Translations under genes and position numbers: made by a program | Part shown: positions 1-7,843 of the stretch, one piece after another | Layout: every line of letters starts with the position of its first letter | Numbering within the stretch: position 1 is the stretch's first letter | Source of the DNA: JBEKSX01 sp049516635 | GTDB taxonomy: Bacteria; Bacteroidota; Ignavibacteria; Tepidaquicellales; OLB5 | Length of the DNA: 15,397 bases | Assembly: GCA_049516635.1 (NCBI GenBank) | Contig: JBEKSX010000073.1 | Location: 1 to 15,397 of the forward strand | Reading direction: 5' to 3' | The notes under the pieces: model-generated | Told to the model about the DNA's origin: nothing | The model's input: only the letters and a program-made list of their open reading frames with translations | Database searches by the model: none

Positions 1-113
1 TATTATAATACCATGGTTCTTTAGAGCATTATGGAGTTGTCTTGTATGAAGTCATAAACTGGCGAATGTCTCTTATGATGAGGCGTCACAAGAGTAATCT
101 CTACGAGTTTAAC

Positions 114-147
114 AAAAAAGCCCCTTCTTTTCAGTTGGGGCTTTTTT
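114..147. terminator. Bidirectional rho-independent terminator
   Basis: A perfect 11-bp inverted repeat, AAAAAAGCCCC (114-124) and GGGGCTTTTTT (137-147), encloses a 12-nt loop. Read on the minus strand it lies 17 nt after the stop codon of the T9SS-sorted protein gene and ends in a T-run. Because the stem is flanked by A and T runs it can also stop transcription entering from the left on the plus strand. Confidence 0.85.
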
Positions 148-163
148 GGTTAAATAAAATTGA

Positions 164-1531
164 TTACTTAACAAGAGTCATTTTCTTTGCATCAGTGAAA
201 TCACCTGCAACTATCTTGTAGAAGTATACTCCCGATGACAACGATGAAGCATCGAAGTTCACCGAGTAACTTCCGGCAGGCTTGAATTCATTGACAACAG
301 TCCTTACTTCATTTCCCAGCATGTCATAGATCTTCAGCATAACGTTGGAAGACCTGGGCAGTGCATATTTGATAGTCGTTGAAGGGTTGAACGGATTCGG
401 GAAATTCTGTTCCAGAGCATATTCGGACGGAACATTGGAATTATTATTGTTCACCCCTAAGAATAGTGTACTATCCCGCAGCCTCAAACAGCTTCCGTCA
501 CCGGCAACTGCATATGCATGTATAACATTGTTAGCTTCTTTATACACATCTAAATGGCTGATGGCTGATATACCACCGGTTGTCATAACATGCCATGTCG
601 CACCGCCGTCGATGCTTTTGACTATTCCATTCGCGGTTAATATAGAGCCACCAACAAAGATGATGTTCGTTCCCGGTACCCACTTAGCTACAGAAAGAGT
701 GGGTGAAGAGATTCCGGACCCGATATTGACCAGGGAGAAGCTTACGCCTCCATTTGTGGTCATACCGATATTCGGAAGGTCAGTAGCAGTAGTAGCCAGT
801 CCATGTATCTTATCAGTGCTCATTGTGTAAGCAGAGGTGAAGACACCTGTAAGCCCGGTTAAAGTTGATGTAGTCCAGCTTGAACCTCCGTTAGATGTCC
901 ATGTAACTCTTGCAGGTGCTACATTAATTCCATATCCAAAATACGATGCATCGATGCAGATAACCGAGTTCTGAGCAGAAGCTGCTCCCGATATTCCCGG
1001 CGGCTGTAAAAGAGTCCAGCTTGTTCCTCCGTTAGTTGTTAACTGTACCCAATATGATGTACCTGTATTATTGGGCGGATCACTTTCAATAACACCAACC
1101 TGCGGGTTTGTTCTTGAGAAAACTATACCGTTAATAAAACCGTAACTTCCGCCTGTGGAGAGCACAAGAGTCCAGTTGACACCGCCGTTTGTGGTCTTAT
1201 TAACTTTAGCGTTTCCTCCGGCTCCAAGGGCTACTCCACCATCCCCAACATAAGCAGTATTGGCATCAATTCCCCATACGCAGAACTGATCTAGGGTAAG
1301 ATTACCAATTGCTGAAGTCCAGTTAACCCCGGCGTTCGTGGATCTGTAAACAAGCGGAACACCATATCCGCCGCAAACCCACACAGTATTAGCATCGACG
1401 ACTGAGACACTGGGTGGATATGTACCCGAATAGCTGAATCCGCCTACATATACCCATTGTGAATGGGTACTGGAAGCTGAGAATAATAGTAAGGCCAGAG
1501 TCGCAGCAAAAAAGAGTTTAGTTATTTTCAT
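164..1531 (-). CDS. Secreted Asp-box-repeat protein with type IX secretion (T9SS) sorting domain
   Basis: A 455-residue exported protein. Residues 1-25 form a signal peptide (basic start, hydrophobic core FFAATLALLLF, probable cleavage near SQ|W). The body (about 26-355) carries six spaced repeats of the form S/T-x-N/D-x-G-x-x-W/F (near 64-71, 113-120, 165-172, 211-219, 258-265, 306-313), the Asp-box/BNR turn of sialidase-like beta-propellers and Ycf48-like photosystem assembly proteins; only the last, SIDGGATW, is canonical, the others have Asn for Asp. Residues 370-455 are a type A T9SS C-terminal domain (FPNPFNPST, IYDMLGNEV, SSGVYFYKI), so the protein is probably exported by the Sec system and then attached or released at the cell surface. 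A strong Shine-Dalgarno AGGAGGG (1541-1547) sits 9 nt before the ATG and fixes the start. No sialidase catalytic residues are recognised, so enzymatic function is unlikely; a binding or adhesive propeller is an inference. Confidence 0.9.
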   Translation of the reverse strand: MKITKLFFAATLALLLFSASSTHSQWVYVGGFSYSGTYPPSVSVVDANTVWVCGGYGVPLVYRSTNAGVNWTSAIGNLTLDQFCVWGIDANTAYVGDGGVALGAGGNAKVNKTTNGGVNWTLVLSTGGSYGFINGIVFSRTNPQVGVIESDPPNNTGTSYWVQLTTNGGTSWTLLQPPGISGAASAQNSVICIDASYFGYGINVAPARVTWTSNGGSSWTTSTLTGLTGVFTSAYTMSTDKIHGLATTATDLPNIGMTTNGGVSFSLVNIGSGISSPTLSVAKWVPGTNIIFVGGSILTANGIVKSIDGGATWHVMTTGGISAISHLDVYKEANNVIHAYAVAGDGSCLRLRDSTLFLGVNNNNSNVPSEYALEQNFPNPFNPSTTIKYALPRSSNVMLKIYDMLGNEVRTVVNEFKPAGSYSVNFDASSLSSGVYFYKIVAGDFTDAKKMTLVK

Positions 1532-1815
1532 TTGTCTTTTCCCTCCTGAGTTTCATTATTCATGAACTCGATAATTATGTGAATTTAAGATAATTTAATG
1601 CTAATTGTATAAGTAATATAAAACATAATGGGTAAATGTAATGATTGTGATTTACAAAATCAATAACAAATTTTAAATTATTTATACAAAAATATTGACA
1701 TATTTAATGGTATATCATTTAAAAAACTCGAAGGATGTCTTAACCTGAAACTTCGCTTTAATTATCAAATGAAAAGATTCAGTATACAGTAATAATTCCG
1801 ATCTGCTGCAGGCAA

Positions 1816-3246
1816 CTATAATTTTATAAATTTCTCCAGTCTTTTAAAAACCTTTTCTTCACCCAGAATTTCCATTAGTTCGAACAATCCGGGTCCTACG
1901 GTCATCCCGGTTATTGCTAACCTGATAGGATGGATGAGCAAGGCTGCTTTAATATCCTTTTTATCCGAAAAACTGCGGAGATGCTCTTCTAATGAGATCG
2001 CATCAAATTTAATGTCAGTCGATTTGAGTGAAACGAGATATTCCTGAAGCAATTTTTTTGTTTTTACATCTATATATTTAGTCATTCCTTTCTCATCATA
2101 AGAATCGGGGTCGATGAAAAAATACTTTCCGAATACAATGAAATCATTAATAGTAGAAACCCTTTCTTTCATAAGACGGATTATGCCTGAGATGTATTGC
2201 TGGGAAATTTCACGGACTGCCTCTTCAGGTATGATATTAAATTCGATAAGTTTTTCGCGTATAAGTTTATCCAAAATTGCCGTGTCCTCGGTCTTAATGT
2301 ATTCAGAGTTAATCCAAGCAAGCTTTTTCAGGTCAAACACAGCTGATTTTTTGTTCACACGTTCGAAGGTAAAAATGTTTACCATTTCATTCCTTGGAAT
2401 GAACTCTCGGTTGTTTTCCGGTGCGAACCCGAGCAATGTAAGAAAATTAAATAGAGCTTCGGGAAGATATCCCAGCTTTTTGTACTCTTCAATAGCTACC
2501 GTATCCCTCCTCTTGGACAGCTTCTTCTTTCCTTCGTCGAGTATCATCGGTAGGTGAGCAAATTCCGGGATCTTCCATCCAAGTGCTTTGTATAAAAGGA
2601 TCTGTTTGGGAGTATTGGAAAGATGGTCATCCCCGCGTATAACGTGAGTGATGTTCATGTCATGGTCATCAACAACCACAGCGATCTGGTAGACCGGAGA
2701 ACCATCGGAGCGGAGAATAACAAAGTCATCAATATCGGAATTATTGAATATGGTTTTTCCGTGAACCATATCATCAAACTCTGTCACTCCCTGAGGAATG
2801 TAAAACCTGATAGTATGCTCCTTACCTTCATTGAGATATTTCTTTACTGTCAGCTCATCGAGCTTTAATGAAGCTCTGTCATATTTGAATGCTGTCTTTT
2901 TCGTCTGTGCTTCTTTTCTTTTTTGATCAAGCTCTTCAGTTGTCTCAAAAGCATAGTAAGCTTTTTTTGTCCTGAGGAGCTCTCTAATTACCTCTGCGTA
3001 CCTGTTCATCCGGTCTGACTGGTATACGATCGGTTCGTCGGATTCCATTCCGAGCCACTTCAAGCTCCGTATTATCTGTTCTGAAAGCTCGCTCCTGCTC
3101 CTCAGAGGGTCAGTGTCTTCTATTCTAAGTAAAAACCTGCCTTTTCGGTTTTTGGCAAATAACCAGTTAAAAATTGCCGTCCTGGCGCCGCCAACGTGCA
3201 AAAATCCCGTTGGGGAGGGTGCAAATCGTACTCTAAGTTCTTCCAT
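1816..3246 (-). CDS. gltX: Glutamate--tRNA ligase
   Basis: Charges tRNA-Glu with glutamate in the cytoplasm (class Ib aminoacyl-tRNA synthetase). The 476 residues match the usual family length. The Rossmann-fold catalytic domain opens with FAPSPTGFLHVGGARTA, where H17-G20 is the HIGH motif, and the KMSKS motif appears as KLSKR (242-246). The all-helical anticodon-binding domain occupies about 330-476. The zinc-binding segment after about residue 97 (AYYAFETTEELDQ in place of the common YxCFCTxEEL pattern) has lost its cysteines, and the whole protein has no cysteine at all. It starts at the first ATG; no Shine-Dalgarno is visible. Transcribed divergently from the MerR-like gene across a 107-bp gap. 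I cannot tell from sequence whether it is discriminating or also charges tRNA-Gln. Confidence 0.97.
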   Translation of the reverse strand: MEELRVRFAPSPTGFLHVGGARTAIFNWLFAKNRKGRFLLRIEDTDPLRSRSELSEQIIRSLKWLGMESDEPIVYQSDRMNRYAEVIRELLRTKKAYYAFETTEELDQKRKEAQTKKTAFKYDRASLKLDELTVKKYLNEGKEHTIRFYIPQGVTEFDDMVHGKTIFNNSDIDDFVILRSDGSPVYQIAVVVDDHDMNITHVIRGDDHLSNTPKQILLYKALGWKIPEFAHLPMILDEGKKKLSKRRDTVAIEEYKKLGYLPEALFNFLTLLGFAPENNREFIPRNEMVNIFTFERVNKKSAVFDLKKLAWINSEYIKTEDTAILDKLIREKLIEFNIIPEEAVREISQQYISGIIRLMKERVSTINDFIVFGKYFFIDPDSYDEKGMTKYIDVKTKKLLQEYLVSLKSTDIKFDAISLEEHLRSFSDKKDIKAALLIHPIRLAITGMTVGPGLFELMEILGEEKVFKRLEKFIKL

Positions 3247-3292
3247 TTGATATTGATTAGAGGATATTAATAAAGTATTTTTATAAAACCTA

Positions 3293-3323
3293 TTGCAAAG
3301 TATTGAAAATATAAGTAAATTTG
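3293..3323 (+). promoter_or_regulatory. Bacteroidota-type promoter of the MerR-like gene
   Basis: TTG at 3293-3295 and TAAATTTG at 3316-3323 are separated by exactly 20 bp. This matches the Bacteroidota primary-sigma consensus (-33 TTG/TTTG, -7 TAnnTTTG) and predicts transcription starting near 3330, about 24 nt before the ATG at 3354. The -7 element is also the left arm of an inverted repeat whose right arm, CAAATTTA, lies at 3341-3348. Confidence 0.6.
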
Positions 3324-3353
3324 ATTTAAATCTTAAGAAACAAATTTAAGCCT

Positions 3354-3791
3354 ATGAAAAATTTTTCCATGAAAAAACTATACTACTCGATAAGCGAGGT
3401 AAGCAGGATTACTGATCTCGAGCAGTATGTGTTAAGATATTGGGAAACAGAGTTTGAACAATTGAAACCGGCAAAAAATTCTTCAGGCAATAGGATCTAC
3501 ACGAATAAGGATATCAAGCTTATTCTATTTATCAAGAAGTTACTGAAGGAAGAAAAGTACACAATAGAGGGAGCTAAAAAGATACTTCGGAGTTATAATG
3601 CAAGCAGTGATGAGACTAAAGAAGAGGGCGAAATGAAAGTTCTGGATGTAAATAAAACGAAAAGCAGTGAGTTAAGTTTATTCGGAGGAAGTGAACAGGA
3701 GGTTACAGCAGGGGAAGGGGAACAAAAAATAGTTGATGACCTGAAGGAGATTAGAAAATTTTTAGAGGAGCTATATAACCAGCTCGATTAA
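3354..3791 (+). CDS. MerR-family transcriptional regulator
   Basis: A 145-residue DNA-binding protein. The MerR winged helix-turn-helix spans about residues 8-80: YSISEVSRITDL is the HTH, YVLRYWETEF the following segment, and GNRIYTNKDIKLI the wing and next helix. The rest is a Ser/Glu-rich linker (about 82-120) and a short amphipathic helix (125-145) that probably dimerises. There is no cysteine cluster for metal sensing and no effector domain, so its signal is unknown. It belongs to the short MerR-like type common in Bacteroidota with the signature YYSIxEVSxIT. The ATG at 3354 is used here; the internal ATG at 3369 (MKKLYYS) gives a start closer to typical relatives, and neither has a Shine-Dalgarno. 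Divergent from gltX and followed by its own terminator. Confidence 0.88.
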   Translation: MKNFSMKKLYYSISEVSRITDLEQYVLRYWETEFEQLKPAKNSSGNRIYTNKDIKLILFIKKLLKEEKYTIEGAKKILRSYNASSDETKEEGEMKVLDVNKTKSSELSLFGGSEQEVTAGEGEQKIVDDLKEIRKFLEELYNQLD

Positions 3792-3818
3792 TAGAACCTT
3801 AAGCTATTACATTATCAT

Positions 3819-3842
3819 AGCCCTTGCTTTGAGGGCTTTTTT
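3819..3842 (+). terminator. Rho-independent terminator after the MerR-like gene
   Basis: Stem AGCCCT (3819-3824) pairs with AGGGCT (3832-3837) around a 7-nt loop and runs into TTTTTT (3837-3842). It lies 27 nt after the MerR stop codon and 36 nt before tRNA-Pro, so it should separate the two transcripts. Confidence 0.8.
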
Positions 3843-3878
3843 ATTAAATGGCATTTAATTAATTTCGTAAAAGGAGAA

Positions 3879-3952
3879 CGGCGCGTGGCGCAGCCTGGTA
3901 GCGCACCACTTTGGGGTAGTGGGGGTCGCTGGTTCAAATCCAGTCGCGCCGA
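3879..3952 (+). tRNA. tRNA-Pro (anticodon GGG)
   Basis: A 74-nt cloverleaf. The acceptor stem CGGCGCG (3879-3885) pairs perfectly with CGCGCCG (3945-3951); discriminator A3952. D stem GCGC/GCGC (3888-3891, 3901-3904), anticodon stem CCACT/AGTGG (3906-3910, 3918-3922), loop TTGGGGT with anticodon GGG at 3913-3915, and T stem/loop 3928-3944 containing TTCAAAT. It reads CCC and CCU. The CCA end is not encoded (next bases are CT) and must be added after transcription. A weak -7-like TAATTTCG lies at 3860-3867, but no well-spaced -33 element accompanies it. Confidence 0.96.
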
Positions 3953-4047
3953 CTAATTTTTTGGGTAGAATTATTTTATTACCTTATTTAAACTTATGCT
4001 TTAACTTCTCAGACTAACCCCATTATTTATAAACAGAAAATCTTTTC

Positions 4048-4078
4048 TTGACATTAATAAATTAATTGTTTAAGTTTG
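4048..4078 (+). promoter_or_regulatory. Bacteroidota-type promoter of tRNA-Leu
   Basis: TTG (4048-4050, within TTGACA) and TAAGTTTG (4071-4078) are exactly 20 bp apart, the same geometry as at 3293-3323. The predicted start is near 4085, giving a leader of about 38 nt before the mature tRNA at 4123. A classical -10 hexamer is lacking at this spacing (TAAGTT), which favours the TAnnTTTG reading. Confidence 0.65.
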
Positions 4079-4122
4079 ATAAAGGCATATAGTTTTTTTG
4101 TGAAATATTGATAAAATCGCAT

Positions 4123-4204
4123 ACCGCGGTGGTGGAACTGGTAGACACGCATGCCTTAGGAGCATGTACCGAAAGGTGTGTCGGTTCGAATCCGATCCGC
4201 GGTA
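4123..4204 (+). tRNA. tRNA-Leu (anticodon TAG)
   Basis: An 82-nt class II tRNA. Acceptor stem ACCGCGG (4123-4129) pairs perfectly with CCGCGGT (4197-4203); discriminator A4204, as expected for leucine. Anticodon stem CATGC/GCATG (4150-4154, 4162-4166), loop CTTAGGA with anticodon TAG at 4157-4159, long variable arm ACC-GAAA-GGT (4168-4177), T arm 4180-4196 with TTCGAAT. It reads CUN codons. CCA is not encoded. clpX starts 53 nt downstream. Confidence 0.97.
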
Positions 4205-4257
4205 CATATTTAAACTTATTTGACATTTTACTCTTTGTTTAATTAATTCTTAAAACT

Positions 4258-5541
4258 ATGTCAAACAAACCAAATATAAAAAATATCAGTACTCCGATCT
4301 GCTCTTTCTGCGGAAGAAGTGCAAGCAAAGTTACAAGTATGATTGCAGGACCTTCGACTTATATAGGTAAGAAAGTATTTATCTGTGATATGTGCATTAC
4401 AAATGCAATGACGATGATAAAGCAGAGCACGATTGCCTCACTTCAGAAAAATACTCCGAATAAGGCAGAGTTAACCCCTGAAGCAATAAAGAAATTTCTA
4501 GATCAGTATGTAATAGGACAGGAACGAGCCAAGAAAGTTCTATCGGTTGCGGTATACAATCATTATAAGAGAATTGATTCGGCTGAATATATATATGTGG
4601 ATGATGTTGAAATTGAGAAGAGCAACATACTTCTAATAGGTCCCACAGGCAGCGGTAAAACATATCTGGCACAGACCCTTGCAAAGCTGCTTGATGTGCC
4701 TTTTGCTATAGCGGATGCAACCACGTTAACAGAAGCCGGGTATGTGGGTGATGATGTTGAGACGATACTTGTTCACCTCTTACAATCCGCGAATTATGAC
4801 ATTAAAAGAGCCGAACGGGGGATAGTATATATAGATGAAATAGATAAAATTTCACGAAAATCGGACAGTACATCTATTACACGGGATGTATCCGGCGAAG
4901 GTGTCCAGCAAGCACTTCTCAAGATAATAGAAGGAACTACGGCGAACGTTCCACCAAAGGGCGGCAGGAAGCATCCCGAACAACCGTTGATCAGTATTAA
5001 TACAAAAAATATCCTTTTCGTCTGCGGCGGGGCATTTGACGGGCTTGAGAAAATAATCCAGCATAGAGTATCGCAAACCACGATAGGGTTCGGTAAGGAT
5101 GTAATCAGCAAAAAATCCAAAGAATATGATGAGCTGATGGAACAGGTGGAACCCGATGATCTCATCAAATTCGGGTTGATACCTGAATTTACCGGACGTC
5201 TGCCGATAAGTGCTGTTCTAAGCTCGCTTTCCGAAGAAGCACTGAAATCCATTCTTACAGAACCTAAGAATGCGATAATAAAACAGTATAAGAAACTGTT
5301 CAGGATGGAAGGTGTTGATCTCGAACTGGAAGAGGAAGCACTTAATGAGGTTGTCAAAAAAGCCATGAAAAAAGGTACGGGAGCGAGAGCGTTAAGGTCG
5401 ATTCTCGAAGAGATCATGGTGGATATAATGTTTAAATTGCCGTCCAAACAGAATATCAGCAAATGCATCATCACTTCTAATGTAATTAAACACAAGGAAA
5501 GCCCTGTTTATATTTCGGAGACGAACAGACAGTACGCATGA
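4258..5541 (+). CDS. clpX: ATP-dependent Clp protease ATP-binding subunit ClpX
   Basis: AAA+ unfoldase that selects tagged or damaged proteins, unfolds them with ATP and threads them into the ClpP peptidase in the cytoplasm. All landmarks are present in 427 residues, the usual length: an N-terminal C4 zinc-binding domain (C15, C18, C43, C46), Walker A GPTGSGKT (128-135), pore-1 loop GYVG (161-164), Walker B IVYIDEIDK (189-197), RKH loop (237-239), the ClpP-docking IGF loop (276-278) and sensor-2 GTGARALR (373-380). clpP is not next to it; the upstream neighbour is tRNA-Leu. A TTGACA (4220-4225) with no good partner lies in the short upstream gap; read-through from tRNA-Leu is also possible. 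No terminator is visible after the stop. Confidence 0.98.
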   Translation: MSNKPNIKNISTPICSFCGRSASKVTSMIAGPSTYIGKKVFICDMCITNAMTMIKQSTIASLQKNTPNKAELTPEAIKKFLDQYVIGQERAKKVLSVAVYNHYKRIDSAEYIYVDDVEIEKSNILLIGPTGSGKTYLAQTLAKLLDVPFAIADATTLTEAGYVGDDVETILVHLLQSANYDIKRAERGIVYIDEIDKISRKSDSTSITRDVSGEGVQQALLKIIEGTTANVPPKGGRKHPEQPLISINTKNILFVCGGAFDGLEKIIQHRVSQTTIGFGKDVISKKSKEYDELMEQVEPDDLIKFGLIPEFTGRLPISAVLSSLSEEALKSILTEPKNAIIKQYKKLFRMEGVDLELEEEALNEVVKKAMKKGTGARALRSILEEIMVDIMFKLPSKQNISKCIITSNVIKHKESPVYISETNRQYA

Positions 5542-5699
5542 TGTAATCTTTCTTCATTGATCGAGAATCTAATTTGCCTGTACCGTAGTTTCAGATATAG
5601 AATAAAGATATATTAGACAAAATATAACGTCATTTTACAATAGCTACAATAATATCCCAAATAAAGCCTAATTCAAGCTTCCGGGAGCGTGAAGATTAC

Positions 5700-7295
5700 A
5701 TGAAGAATCTTCTCCTCAAACTAAAAACCGAATCCGGTAAAATAAAATCCGGCGGAGGCCATTCCGAAATAGAAAAACTCCATAAAAAGAACAAACTCCA
5801 CTGCAGAGAAAGAATTGACCTTCTTATAGATAAGAATTCTTATTTTATGGAGATAGGTTTGTTCACAGCTTACGGTATGTACCAGGAATACGGCGGAGCA
5901 CCCTCATCCGGAACGATTTTCGGAATAGGTAAGATACACGGAAGGGATTGTGTTATTGTTGCGAACGATGCTACAGTTAAGGCGGGAGCCTGGTTCCCGA
6001 TTACGTGTAAGAAAAATTTGCGGGCACAGGAGATAGCGATGGAGAACAGACTGCCTATAATTTATCTCGTAGATTCTGCCGGAGTATTCCTTCCTCTGCA
6101 GGACGAGATCTTCCCTGACAAAGAGCATTTTGGAAGGATATTTAGAAACAATGCCGTTATAAGCTCAATGGGTATACCCCAGATCGCTGCCATTATGGGT
6201 CCCTGCGTGGCGGGGGGTGCATATCTTCCTATCATGAGCGATGAAGCATTAATAGTCGAAGGTGAAGGAAGCGTATTCCTGGCTGGAGCGCATCTTGTGA
6301 AAGCTGCGATAGGTGAGGATATTGATAATGAGAAATTAGGCGGTGCTGCGGTTCATTCGGAGGTTTCCGGAGTGACAGATTATAAAATGAAAGATGACAG
6401 GGAATGTCTTGAGACTATCCGTAATCTCGTTAGCAAATTCGGGCACGATGAAAAAGCGAACTTTGACAGGATAGAGCCGAAGCCCCCGGCATACCCGGAA
6501 AAAGAAATTTACGGTATCATTCCATCTGACAGAACCAAGCCGTATGATATGTATGAATTGATCTCACACATTACAGATAACTCAGAGATAGATGAGTATA
6601 AAGCTGGATATGGTAAGACTCTAATTACTGCCTATGCCAGGATAGACGGTTGGGCTGTAGGTATAGTTGCAAACCAGAGAACGATAACCAAAACAAAGAG
6701 CGGGGAAATGCAGGTGGGAGGAGTGCTTTATTCAGATAGTTCTGACAAAGGTACGAGGTTCATAATGAACTGCAACCAGAAAAAAATACCAATGCTTTTC
6801 CTGCAGGATGTAACCGGATTTATGGTCGGTTCGAGAGCAGAGCAAGGAGGTATTATAAAGGATGGGGCAAAGATGGTAAATGCAGTAGCTAATTCGGTAG
6901 TACCCAAGATAACAATAGTAGTGGGTAACAGCTATGGTGCCGGTAATTACGCCATGTGCGGAAAGGCTTATGACCCTCGGTTCATATTTGCCTATCCTTC
7001 AGCTTCGATTGCGGTGATGGGAGGCCAGCAGGCTAGCAACGTTTTGCTGGGGATTCGTGTTAAGCAGCTCGCAAAAGAAGGCAAGAAAATTTCAAAAGAA
7101 GAACAGGAAAGATTATTAAAAGAGATCCAGGATAGTTACAATGAACAGGCAGACCCGCTTTATGCAGCAGCAAGGCTGTGGATAGACGATATCATCGATC
7201 CTGCTGATACGAGGAAGATAGTATCATATTGCATCGAGCTTTCCAATCATAATCCACATATACCGAAATTTAATCTCGGTGTGATACAAGTGTAA
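5700..7295 (+). CDS. Acyl-CoA carboxylase beta (carboxyltransferase) subunit, methylcrotonyl-CoA carboxylase-like
   Basis: Transfers carboxyl from carboxybiotin to an acyl-CoA in the cytoplasm, as part of a biotin-dependent complex. The 531 residues contain the two crotonase-like halves of the family: an N-terminal half with GPCVAGGAYLPIMSDEA (167-183) and a C-terminal half with NSYGAGNYAMCGKAYDPRF (410-428) and VMGGQQASNVL (439-449), both supplying glycine-rich oxyanion sites. The segment LPLQDEIFPDKEHFGRIF (132-149) and the ending DPADTRKIV resemble methylcrotonyl-CoA carboxylase beta more than propionyl-CoA carboxylase beta, so a role in leucine breakdown is the better guess. The biotin carboxylase/biotin carrier alpha subunit is not adjacent, so the partner must be elsewhere. 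A GGGAG (5683-5687) is 12 nt before the ATG. It ends 23 bp from a convergent gene, with no hairpin between. Confidence 0.9.
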   Translation: MKNLLLKLKTESGKIKSGGGHSEIEKLHKKNKLHCRERIDLLIDKNSYFMEIGLFTAYGMYQEYGGAPSSGTIFGIGKIHGRDCVIVANDATVKAGAWFPITCKKNLRAQEIAMENRLPIIYLVDSAGVFLPLQDEIFPDKEHFGRIFRNNAVISSMGIPQIAAIMGPCVAGGAYLPIMSDEALIVEGEGSVFLAGAHLVKAAIGEDIDNEKLGGAAVHSEVSGVTDYKMKDDRECLETIRNLVSKFGHDEKANFDRIEPKPPAYPEKEIYGIIPSDRTKPYDMYELISHITDNSEIDEYKAGYGKTLITAYARIDGWAVGIVANQRTITKTKSGEMQVGGVLYSDSSDKGTRFIMNCNQKKIPMLFLQDVTGFMVGSRAEQGGIIKDGAKMVNAVANSVVPKITIVVGNSYGAGNYAMCGKAYDPRFIFAYPSASIAVMGGQQASNVLLGIRVKQLAKEGKKISKEEQERLLKEIQDSYNEQADPLYAAARLWIDDIIDPADTRKIVSYCIELSNHNPHIPKFNLGVIQV

Positions 7296-7318
7296 TAAAT
7301 AAGCTTATACAGGATGCC

Positions 7319-7837
7319 TCATTCATATACCCAGCCATTCATTTCACTGTCATAAAAACATCTCAGCATTGCTATATATTTAAACCCCAATTTAAATACT
7401 TTCATATTATTCTCTGTTTTATAGTCAAAGTTTACTCTATACCATCCCATTTTTGTTTTCGGAATTTCAGAAATGAATTGAGGTTTCAACACATCCAGAT
7501 TTGCTGGATACGAACTTTTTTCATTTCTGTATTTTTCCAGTGCATTAATCAAAATAGAGGAACTTTCAATAGTTGCCGTTCGCTGGTATTTAATTATTCC
7601 AACAGAACAGAAGAAAGATAATACTACGGCAGTCATCAATGGAATCGCATATCCTTTTACTGGAATTTTCTTAATCTTTTCAACTTTCAAAAGCCAGAGA
7701 ATGAACAATATCGGAGCAGTAAAAATCATGATCAACGGGAAGAAAGTTATACCGATAGGGGATTGTAAGCTAAGCAGTGTGAGGATAATAAAAACAAGAA
7801 GTGAATAAAACAATTTTGATGCACGCTTTTCCTTCAT
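7319..7837 (-). CDS. Membrane protein with C-terminal pseudopilin-like soluble domain, function unknown
   Basis: I do not recognise this 172-residue protein as a named family. It has three predicted membrane helices (about 8-25, 28-50, 62-84) separated by short loops, one of which is basic (KVEKIKKIPVKG). A soluble tail (85-172) follows, probably outside the inner membrane. The tail begins with LINALEKYRNEKSSYPANLDVLKPQFISEIPK-like spacing, close to the ALxxYxxxxGxYPxxLxxL pattern after the first helix of type II secretion pseudopilins (GspG), but there is no prepilin peptidase site. It starts 6 bp after the stop of the GrpB-GNAT gene, suggesting it is the last gene of that operon and possibly translationally coupled. 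Confidence 0.72.
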   Translation of the reverse strand: MKEKRASKLFYSLLVFIILTLLSLQSPIGITFFPLIMIFTAPILFILWLLKVEKIKKIPVKGYAIPLMTAVVLSFFCSVGIIKYQRTATIESSSILINALEKYRNEKSSYPANLDVLKPQFISEIPKTKMGWYRVNFDYKTENNMKVFKLGFKYIAMLRCFYDSEMNGWVYE

Positions 7838-7843
7838 TAATAA

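Noticed and set aside
1..113. Short open frame on the minus strand ending near position 14
   Set aside because: It begins inside the terminator hairpin, lacks a plausible start and ribosome-binding site, and resembles no family.
345..830. 161-codon plus-strand open frame
   Set aside because: It lies fully inside the T9SS cargo gene on the other strand, has no ribosome-binding site and no recognisable domain.
3860..3867. TAATTTCG as the -7 element of tRNA-Pro
   Set aside because: One mismatch to TAnnTTTG and no TTG at about 20 bp upstream; the nearest TTTG is 28 bp away inside the terminator.
4794..5495. 233-codon minus-strand open frame
   Set aside because: It is antisense to the well-supported clpX gene; its hydrophobic, serine-rich product is the usual shadow of an opposing coding frame.
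5574..5601. TTGCCT-N16-TATAGA as a promoter of the carboxylase gene
   Set aside because: Only 4 of 6 matches in each box and no agreement with the TAnnTTTG pattern seen at the other promoters.
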